DNA from: Zonotrichia leucophrys gambelii
Taxonomy: Eukaryota > Chordata > Aves > Passeriformes > Passerellidae
NCBI RefSeq assembly: GCF_028769735.1
Contig: NC_088193.1
Location: 6,475,814 to 6,539,813, forward strand
Direction of reading: 5' to 3'
DNA length: 64,000 nt
Made by a program: the position numbers and the translations under genes. Of the stretch, positions 55,886 to 64,000 are shown piece by piece; within the stretch, counting starts at the first letter, position 1; each line of letters begins with the position of its first letter. The notes below the pieces were generated by a model. It ran no database searches. It saw only the letters and a list, made by a program, of their open reading frames with translations, and was not told where the DNA came from.

Positions 55886-56372
55886 GGATTTTATAAGGAA
55901 TTCTTTACCCACATTATAGGCTCTCTTTTAATTCTGGAACCTGAAGTGCATCTGAGGGGTGAGAACAGTGTTCTTTCAGCTCCCTTCAGCAGCCCAATTT
56001 GGAAGGGGTCATTAGTGCTTTAATTGAAAATAAGGCACAGATCTCTTGCTGTGAAAGGTCCTGTGGCACTTTGGACAAGAAGAGGGTTTGGGGACCATGG
56101 CACTGGCCAAACCCCACTGTGATGCAGCTTGCAGGGATCAGGAATGGAACTCCCCTCAATTCCAGGAGCACAGATGGGGATATTCATGGCAAGATGCTGA
56201 GCACAATCTCTGCAGACCTAAAGTTCCTCTGGAAATATTCCTGCTGGGTCAGGCAAGGTGTGGTGGGAGCTGCAGGCCCTAACAGGCCCTCCTGAGCCTC
56301 CAGAGCCAAATTAGCTCTTCCAACACACCTGGCTCCTCCTTTTGCCTCGTGACCTCCTTTAGGATGCAGCAA

Positions 56373-56413
56373 AGATGTCTTTGCCACTCTGATGCTCAGC
56401 TAAAGAGGCATCA
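56373..56413 (+). repeat. 41-bp direct repeat, copy 1
   Basis: AGATGTCTTTGCC to AAAGAGGCATCA is identical to 57591-57631 except at one base. Flanks do not match. Confidence 0.9.
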
Positions 56414-56433
56414 TGACCTCTTTTAGGTCATGA
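56411..56433. repeat. perfect 9-bp hairpin
   Basis: TCATGACCT, a 5-base loop CTTTT, then AGGTCATGA. AGGTCA is also a nuclear-receptor half-site, so the palindrome is an everted pair of half-sites. Confidence 0.8.
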
Positions 56434-57159
56434 GCAGCCCCATAAGGAGGTGGCATGGCTGGAGCAGTGAGAACAATGGAAGAAAATCCCTGGAACTGGG
56501 ATGCTTCTCCCTGAAACAACAATTTCTGCTCCTTCCCTCTGCTGCTGGCCCATCTGTACCCCATCAGCAATCCAACCCACAGACAAAAAGGGCTTTTCCA
56601 AGCAAAAGCACATCCCAAGTCAGTGGAATTTGTACAGCTTTGATAACGAGCATTTAAAGGGTAAAGCCTAATGAAGGGATCCGGAAACAAGCTGCAAACG
56701 AAGGCAGGATGCAGCTTTTTAATTAAAACTCTGATGCTTTTTTATCTCTTTCCCTCTCCCTTGCTCTTCCCTCTGCCGACAGAGGGGATTTCTCCATCTG
56801 AGGCCCGTTGCTGTACAAAAAGCTCAACTTTAATATTCTCTTTGATTAAATGAGATTTTTTTCTTCCTCATCTTCTGGTGGTGCTGCTGTCGTGTTCCTG
56901 GGTGAGGATTTAAAGGAAGAAGGCCCTGCCAGGAGCCAGCAGCACCTGCAGAGGGGGAAGGAGACACAGACCCAGCTCCAGAGAGGATCAAAGCACTGGG
57001 GTGCCCACGTCCCTTTGGAGCCCCAAATGCTGCCCTGTCCCACAATATGTCTCTGCAGCTCCTTCCCTAACACCAACCAAAATATGCTGGTACAAAGGGT
57101 TAAGCAGCAAGACAGAGGGAGAAGATCAGGCCCATTTGAGGGGATGATGAGACTGCTCT

Positions 57160-57285
57160 AATTTGATTGATTTTCAGTGAATTCTTGGCACTTCTCATTT
57201 GCAATTCCCCTCCTTTTAATTAGCTGATGCTTGTAGCTATCACATTTGATTCTCATTACTTAATTAAATAGGGTCCTGCACCTTT
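57160..57285. promoter_or_regulatory. conserved-element-like island
   Basis: CTAATTTGATTGATTTTCAG, CATTTGCAATTCCCC, TTTTAATTAGCTGATGC and CATTACTTAATTAAATAGG. Dense homeodomain and PBX/MEIS-type (TGATTGAT) words. Confidence 0.4.
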
Positions 57286-58330
57286 AGGCAGTGCTGGGAG
57301 GTAGTGGAAGGAACAAGCTGGAAGGTTGGACAGGAACAGGAGCATCCTCCAGTATTGCTCCACACTGGCTGTGAAAGCAGCATGGACCTCAGCATTGTCT
57401 TGGACAGCCCAAGCTCCTGCCCTGGCTGCATCCTGCTTGGCAGTAAAACATGCCTGGACTGAAAGGGAGCAGAGCCTGAGCTCTCCTTGCAGCCCCTGGA
57501 GGGTTTCCATCACTCCAGGTGATCTGTGTTCAGGAGCTGCTTGAGATTTGTACTGGCACCAGTGGGATTTAGATACAACTGGGTGGGCAGAGATGTCTTT
57601 GCCGCTCTGATGCTCAGCTAAAGAGGCATCAAGAGCTGTTCTGGTCCCCAACCCACTGCATCAGTTTATCTCTGCAGGAAAAGCTACTAAAAAAGACGTG
57701 CAATTTAAAATCCTCCAAAAAAAAAAAAAAATAGAGCAAAGTGCCTGTAAACTGTAATATTAATTGGTGCCACAGTGAAATCCAGACCTCTGGAATGCTG
57801 ACAGCATTTGGCTGAGTGGCTTGTGACAGGGGTGATGCTGGCGCTGGGACCTTGTTGAGTCTCCTTGGTGGGAGGTAACTGGGACAGATGTGCTGGCAGT
57901 CACACCTGCTGTATTTCTCCTTCTCTGCTGTCACTTCCCTGCCCTGTGCTCCTCTGTTTTATCTGTCCAGGTTCTGGCATGTTTGTGCTTGTGTTTTCAC
58001 ACCATCCCAGCTGAAATATGTGGCCTGTGTAAAGGGTTTACCTTTGATGCAGCAGGTCTGACTGATTTTGGGGGCTTGCAACACAAAGAAATTCCTCTCT
58101 GTGCACAGGAATGGTGCTGCAGAGATTGCTCCAAAGTCACATGCAAGGGCCCCAGTCCTACAGACCTGCAGCTCTTTAACGGCACATCCTGGAAACCTCC
58201 TCAAAACACCCCAGAGCAGCATGGCCAGGCACCTGGGCAGCTTTAGCCCATGTCCATTGTGTTGGAACCTAAAGCATCCTCTCACTTCTATTTCAACCTT
58301 TTTACACCAACAGAATGATTTGTTAAGAAT
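57286..58330. other. unique sequence with an A-run
   Basis: Copy 2 of the 41-bp repeat is at 57591-57631. A 15-base A-run is near 57717. Nothing else recognised. Confidence 0.45.
57591..57631 (+). repeat. 41-bp direct repeat, copy 2
   Basis: 40 of 41 bases match 56373-56413, 1.2 kb upstream. Confidence 0.9.
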
Positions 58331-58996
58331 TGTCGGAACTCAGTACATCCCTCTGGGTGTCCAGAGTTGCTGGGGGGCTTAGAGACCCTGGCACACAGCC
58401 CAGAGCATTTGATTTTGACCCCTGGAGCAAGTTGCCAACTTTGTATGAGGACGTGAAAGTCACACAGGTTTGAATAGTGTAATAATAAAATTATCACAGG
58501 ATGAAAATGAAGATTTTAGGATTTTTGGTATGGGGATTATGGGGACAAGATGGAGGAACTTGGGGGTATCTAACCTTTCTTCTTCTTCTTCTTGTTCTCT
58601 ATTTGCTGCAGTGATGTTGGCATTTTGGGATTGGTTTAGAGTAGAAGTGTACTGTCTAACATAGGTGATGGGTACTGGAAAGTAATTGTAAATATGTTAA
58701 ATTTAGAATAGAAGCTCACTGTCTAACACAGGTGACAGGTATTGGGAATTAAGTGTAAATATGTTATATGTAGTTTGTAATATAAAAGGACAACACCACC
58801 TTGGGGGCGGTCAGAGTGCCTGTGGCTGCTCTGCTAAGCAGACCTTGGCTGGGCAGAAAGAAAATTTTATAGATAAGAATTAATAAACAACTTCAAGACC
58901 GAGAAGTGAAGAGCTCTGACTCGTTCTTCAGCCGCGCGGGCTGAAACAGAGACATCCTGCGCATCTTGGGGCAGCAATAACAACCAAAACCTGAGA
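58331..58996 (+). mobile_element. LTR (family D), TSD AAGAAT
   Basis: Starts TGTCGGAACTCAG and ends AACCTGAGA (CTGACA in the sister copy). AAGAAT flanks it at 58325-58330 and 58997-59002. TATAAAAGG at 58781 and AATAAA at 58882-58887 give a clear U3-R-U5 layout. The 67-bp segment at 58635-58701 is repeated at 58702-58768, upstream of the TATA box. Confidence 0.9.
58635..58768 (+). repeat. 67-bp tandem duplication inside LTR U3
   Basis: TTTAGAGTAGAAG-TGTACTGTCTAACATAGG and TTTAGAATAGAAG-CTCACTGTCTAACACAGG start 67 bp apart. The sister LTR at 55260 has a single copy (GTTTAGAGTAGAAGCTCAC at about 55587). Confidence 0.85.
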
Positions 58997-61430
58997 AAGA
59001 ATTATCCTTGCTCCCACACTCCATGGGTTTGGGGTGCTGATGGTGCCTAGATGAAGGGACACCCCTCAAATTACAGCTCCTTTGATTTGTGACAAAGGCA
59101 AAGGTTGTGATGGTGACATCCTGGCTTGGTGAGGATTTCTGTGGGTCTTGCTTAATTGTCTCAAAAGCACTTTGAGATCTGGGGATTGGATGGGTGACTG
59201 AAGCACATTGAGTTATTATTATAATTATTATTATTGGGGATTTCCATTTGGACTTTCCCTGTTGGAGCATGATATATTCCATCAATTATGGGAGAGCAGC
59301 ATGGGGCTGAGCAGCACCCCAACAATGAGGGGCTCTTTCATTTCCCCTGCTCATGCACAGACCAGTTCAGAGGCTGGGAAATGAAAGTCTCCCCCCTCCA
59401 CCGATGGCATTTGAGAATTCTTTCAACAGAATAATTTTATGGTTCTTGACTCAGGAAGTCAGTTTGAACTTTGGTTTTAGAGATAAAAGGACTGACAAAG
59501 CATCCCCACAGGACGCCTGGACTCGTTTGCATTCATAAACGTGGAGCCAGCACCAGAGCCCTCTTCCACACGCCAGGAATTACCTTCGCTCAAAGGTTTT
59601 TCTGTATCCACTTATCATCTAATGAGCAGTGCAAGGAACTTCATTTTAAGAAGGAGAGAAGGGGAAGGAGGATTAAAAAAGAAATCCTCTCTTGGTGGAT
59701 GCTTTTAAATGGAATTCGATTTCTGTGGCTTTTTCATATCCTGCCAGCGAGGAAGACAAGGCAAAAGAATGAAGAGTTAAAGAGATGCAGAGATGAAAAG
59801 AGCACGAGTCCCTTTAGGTGGGGACAGGCTGGCAGTGATGGCAAACACTGAGGAGCAGGAGGGAGCTGGGAGAGGGCAGGACAGGCAGGAGGGACATCCT
59901 GGGGTCACTGCCAAGCTGGGGAGGAGCAGGAGGGCAGGGGAAGGAAAATACCACTGGCAAATGGATGGGTAATTGCTCCCTGGAAAGGCAGCTCCATGAT
60001 GTGCTCCATGCCTGCTGTAGAAGTGCAGATCTGGAACAGAAGTGCAAATCTGGGACAGCTCTAACAATGCCTGACAGCTCGTGCCTGCTGTCCCAGGGCC
60101 ATCCCAGCCCTGGCCTGCAGGCAGGACACCCAGAGGGAGGAGAAATGGGACAGCAGTGACACAGACACCACCCCACATGTGAATCCAAGGCCCTGTGTCA
60201 GCTGAGGACTGGTGATGAAGGAGCTGGTGAAGGAATAAAGCAGCTCCTGCCCACCGGCAGCCACCACACCAGAGATGCTGCTCAGCAAAGCCTACGGGCT
60301 ATGGGGCCTCAATGAGGTGTTTGAGGGTGGGGACAGACAGACACAGCTCAGATGGACACTGCTCATGGTTAAGGAATGCCAGCCAGGCTCTTGGCAAGGG
60401 AGAGGAGAGGTGCAACAGGCTGGGGAAGAGAGGAAGCTCCATCCCCTGTTCCTGTGTCTCTGCCTGGCCTCCCTGCTGTTCCAGCGGGTATTGGGCAGGA
60501 CAGCACAGGCAAACAAGGGGTTTCCAAATGACATCAAGCCCAGGAAAATGTCACATTGTCTGTGGCATCTCCACACCTCCTCATGGTGGCTGTGCAGTGC
60601 CCTTTGCTGCTGTATCAAGGGAGCCAGGCTGGAGCCCTGACCTTCCCCCATGCATCTCTGAGCTTGTCAGCTGGTAAAGCAAGGAATGGCAGGGATCTCA
60701 CAGAGCCTTCAAACTTTAACACTCCCACACAGCGCACCATTAATCTAATGAGCCAGAAAATACCCAGGGAAAAGGCTCCTGATGCTGCTCCTCAAGGTGA
60801 AGAATCACCAGCATTTTGTTTTGGTTTTGCAACAAAGCAACTAAACCATGATTTTGTCTGAGATGTCTCTGCACCAAAAGTGGGGAAATGTGGATTCTCC
60901 TATTTATTCACCCTACCATTGCCCCTTTCCAGACCCTTTGCTTTTGTTGCCCCACCTTGATTTCCCAGAGCTTTCTTTTCCCAAGCCTGGTGACCTGGTG
61001 AGGGTGGCAGCCCCTGAGAACCTGGGGACCAGAGTTTTGGCCACCACAGGTTGGATGCAGCTCCAGGTACCCAGACACAGTTCCACGTCCTGCTACTGAA
61101 AAGGACCTCGGTGGTAACCCTGGAATTTGTCTCTCTGCCATTTGTCTCTCAGCAGAAGGCTGCCCAGGACAAAGCTGCTCTTCTCACAAGTCTGTGTGAG
61201 CCTCTTGAGTGTGCAGGCCCCACTGCTTCCACCTTCCAGCCTGAGCTCAACTTCCCAGTCCTGCCCTGATTTAGCACAGTCCGCACTTGTTCCTGGTGTT
61301 TTGAGGCAGATAAGGCCAAGATCAGCCCAACTTCTCATGAGCCCAAATGTGTGTGCTGAAATACTGGGCAGCATTGAGACCTGAAGAGAGAAACCATGGC
61401 TCAACACAAATAAAACACCACAGATCAGGC
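58997..61430. other. mostly unique sequence
   Basis: An ATT microsatellite lies at 59213-59236. 59395-59480 and 59570-59760 are AT-rich with CTTATCATCTAATGAGCAG and resemble conserved elements. 59820-60200 is GC-rich. No mobile element or gene recognised. Confidence 0.4.
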
Positions 61431-61998
61431 TGTGGGAATCCTTAAAATCAGAGGGTTTTGGGAAAGTTGCAAAAGACCTCAGAAACAGCAAAACTGCAAT
61501 CAGAGCTAAGCAGTAGCTGTAAGATTTGTCAGCAGAAAAGTTATACGAGAAGTAGAAAAGCAAGGACAAATAGAACAATGGTTTGTGTATTAATGCTTGG
61601 CTAGAATAACTCCCTAAGCTACAGAAAAGTATATCTAGCAAGATATTAGGAATTTCTAGGCTTAATAATGGAGTTCTGTGTATTATATCTTAAGGCTTAC
61701 AAGTAGGTATTGTATTCAAAATAAGCAAGCATTGTTTTAACCAAAGGTATGTGTGCTTATAGTGACTGGATAGAACTACTGTCAATGTGTTTTTGCTTTG
61801 TGTAATTGGTCAAAAAACTTATAAAGTGAGTTGTAACATTGAGCTCTTTGTCTGCTGCTGGGGACACGATCTGCTGGCATCTTCCCATTGTCATAACCAT
61901 GTAATGTGACTGATGCTGGAAAATACAACAGCTTGAGAAGTATTCCACAGCAATCCTGTCCTGTTCATGATTTGGACATAAACCCATGGCTGGCATCA
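61431..61998 (+). mobile_element. 568-bp solo LTR (family C), TSD CAGGC
   Basis: Aligns end to end with 28338-28907 (TGTGGGAATCC to GGCATCA). CAGGC flanks it at 61426-61430 and 61999-62003. TTATAAAGTGAG gives the TATA box near 61819. The poly(A) signal has changed to AATACA near 61922, so this copy should terminate transcripts poorly. Confidence 0.94.
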
Positions 61999-62003
61999 CA
62001 GGC

Positions 62004-62429
62004 AGCTCCTGATCCCTCACTGCTTCTGAGGCAGGAGAAAGCAGAAGCCCAAGGCGATGGTTGGGGCACCATCCACTTACCCCAAGTGTGTTAGAGCAGC
62101 AGCTCTGAGCTGCTAAAGGCTGTCAGATCAGTATTGTGGGCCAGGCTGATTGTGTTCAGATATATTGCTGACATCAATCACCTCTTCCCAAACTCATCTG
62201 TCTGGATCAGTCAATTACAAACTTATTTTCAAGCTGTGGGTACTCATCAGAGATAGACCCAGGGAAGGAGCTAAACTCATTTAGGGGGCTGACCTCTCTG
62301 CCTGGCTGCATGGTTTAATAACTCCTCTGCTCCATCCACTCCAGTGTGGGCTCAGACCAGCCCCCAAATGGCCACCCTGGGGCAACACAGGTGTTGCCCC
62401 CACTGATGGCAGCAAAGTGCCACGATGGC
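62004..62429. other. unique sequence, nothing recognised
   Basis: No repeat or gene recognised. Confidence 0.5.
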
Positions 62430-63010
62430 CCCGTGAATACTAAATAAATTCATTATGATCTCTGTTAAGGCCACGGATACAAAGTGAATTCATAATTATA
62501 AGACAATTAACCTGCTACCTTTCTCAGCCTTTTGGATGGCTTGCAGCATCTTTTATTACCTCTGCCATGCAAATTGCAAGTACAAAGGATGTTTTTTTTT
62601 TCCCCATAAAATTGTTCCCATCCTTCTCCCATCGCATTTCCCCAAGTTAAAAGCTGCAATCAGTGAGACTGGCCTTGGTTCGTCCGCTTTTTCTTAGTAA
62701 GAGGTACATAAATAAAATAATAACAGATGATTAATAACCCTGAGAGCTTTCCAAATATTAATGAATTGATCTTGTTGCTCGAGAAGAATGGGAGAGTTTT
62801 AGATTTAAAGCTTTGATAGATTTTCTCCTGAGAAGGCGCGGTGATAAATACTGCGTTAAAATGCTATTTGTATCTGTGTTGCTAATATTAAGTTCGTGTG
62901 TTCATAGATTTGAAAGCACAGAAGGAGAATTATGTCACCTGCTCTGACTCGTAATGAAGGCCATCGACTTTCCCCCGGCGAAATGAGTAGAACTGAGTAA
63001 AACTGAAAAG
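62430..63010. promoter_or_regulatory. strong conserved-element-like block
   Basis: Nearly 600 bp without repeats: AATAAATTCATTATGATC, GACAATTAACCTGC, CTTTTATTACCTCTGCC, an octamer ATGCAAAT at 62567-62574, GATGATTAATAACCC, AATATTAATGAATTGATC, GCGCGGTGATAAATACTGCG and CATCGACTTTCCCCCGGCG. Isolated CpGs kept in AT-rich DNA are typical of constrained enhancers. Inference from composition. Confidence 0.42.
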
Positions 63011-63254
63011 ATACATTTCCAGGGAAGTTCTCTTTGGGGACCCTCCAGAGCTTTTCCTTGGGGGCCACCTGCCAACCATCCTTTGTTCAGACAGCCAGAG
63101 CAGGGATGGGGCAGGTTGGATCATCAAATCCATCTCCAAACCCACATTTTTCGCCTTACAACCACCCTTGGTCTCATCCATCCTCAATTAGAGACAGCAC
63201 CACAAATCATTCTGGCTGCTCAGAGAAGAAAAAGCCCAACAGCTTTCCTGTGCA
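63011..63254. other. unique sequence, nothing recognised
   Basis: No repeat or gene recognised. Confidence 0.5.
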
Positions 63255-63520
63255 AATCACAGAGCCTCCTGAGCTGGGAGAGACCACCAGGATCATCCAG
63301 GGCAGCTCCTGGCCCTGCCCAGACCCCCAACAATCCCACCCTGGGCATCCCAACCTCTCCTGGAGCTCTGGCAGCCTCAGGCTGTGCCCATTCCCTGGGC
63401 AGCCTGGGCAGTGCCAGCACCCTCTGGGGCAGAACCTTTCTTGATTCTCAGCCTGCCCTGCCCTGGTACAGCTCCAGCCATTCCCTGGCTCCTGTCCCTG
63501 TCCCAGAGAGCAGAGATTGG
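63255..63520 (-). mobile_element. CR1 3' end, antisense
   Basis: AATCACAGAGCCTCCTGAG, CTGGCCCTGCCCAGACCCC, CTGGAGCTCTGGCAGCC and CAGCACCCTCTGGGGCAG parallel 7272-7502. Extends further 5' in CR1 terms (CTCCAGCCATTCCCTGGC). Confidence 0.86.
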
Positions 63521-64000
63521 CACCTGCCCCTCGGGAGAAAGCTGCAGATGGTGATGTCTCCCCTGCACAAACCAAATCCTCACTGATTTGTGGGATTTTG
63601 GGAGAACCAGCTCCGCCCCTGCAGCTGTTTTGTGCAATAACTGAGAAGCTGTCCCGGGTGAAAACATCCTGCAAAGGCAGCCCCAAAATCCGGGTGCAAC
63701 AAGATCAGTCAATGCATATTTGAAAGCTCTCAGGGTTATTAATGAGGCAGAAAGTACCATAATCCCTCAATTCCACAGAACCCAGAGCAAACTTTTGGGT
63801 GAAAACCAACTAAAAGACAATCTAGACACAAAGAAGATCCTGTCTCTAACCCTGTCAAAGACTTTTTTGTGTCCTTCCCAGGCAGAGAGACGATGCAAAG
63901 CAGGGTCCTGGCTGCATGAACTTGGCCCTTTCGTGGTGCTGCTAATGCTCGTGCACACAGTAATTAAGGCTGGATGGATGAAGGCTGAATATTGAACTCT
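63521..64000. other. unique sequence to the window end
   Basis: No repeat or gene recognised. Confidence 0.45.

Larger units (their letters stand above)
55906..57159. other. unique sequence with a short repeat and a hairpin
   Basis: 56373-56413 recurs at 57591-57631, and 56411-56433 is a perfect hairpin (both described separately). No gene recognised. Confidence 0.45.

Noticed and set aside
58893..59285. 130-codon minus-strand frame with poly-isoleucine
   Set aside because: The isoleucine run is the ATT microsatellite, and the rest overlaps an LTR end.
61093..61641. 182-codon minus-strand frame
   Set aside because: Half of it runs through the antisense of an LTR; the hydrophobic part reflects AT-rich LTR sequence.

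Overview
The window looks like non-coding DNA from a bird, most likely a songbird. Three things point there. About twenty fragments belong to CR1 LINEs, recognisable by the 3'-UTR ending in 'GATTCTGTG'-type octamers and by CR1 reverse-transcriptase C-terminal residues. There are many solo LTRs of ERV type. There is no trace of mammalian SINEs or L1. No bacterial-style gene, rRNA, tRNA or CRISPR is present, and no intact protein-coding gene is recognisable. The long open frames fall in GC-rich CR1 DNA or in tandem repeats. The only credible coding hint is a 78-nt exon-like segment on the minus strand (9640-9717) with strong splice sites, in a protein I do not recognise.

Mobile elements dominate the layout. 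One ERV LTR family (about 360-405 bp, here 'family A') occurs ten times in both orientations. Six copies keep perfect 6-bp target-site duplications (TSDs). Others: a 659-bp LTR with TSD CTCAAG plus a second copy cut by the window's left edge; two 570-bp LTRs with 5-bp TSDs; two 626-666-bp LTRs; a 290-bp LTR nested inside a CR1; a large LTR-like block at 35452-36201; and a possible LTR at 6664-7025. No internal gag/pol/env sequence was found, so the copies look like solo LTRs.

Structural events are also visible. A 575-bp inverted repeat (2270-2844 versus 12795-13367) lies about 10 kb apart. A 547-bp tandem duplication carries an LTR (10524-11621). Two LTR insertions split minisatellites (32-bp and about 22-bp units). 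Six further minisatellites are scattered between, at least one apparently grown from a CR1 segment.

Between the repeats are AT-rich, repeat-free islands with clustered TAAT, ATTA, TTTATGA, octamer and GATA-type words (about 5.5, 6.1, 9.1, 13.8, 14.7-15.1, 16.0, 26.2, 39.1-39.4, 40.2, 42.6-43.1, 43.7, 46.9-47.3, 57.2, 59.6 and 62.4-63.0 kb). They resemble the conserved non-coding enhancers of a gene desert or large intron near a developmental regulator. That reading is inference; only a cross-species alignment would settle it.
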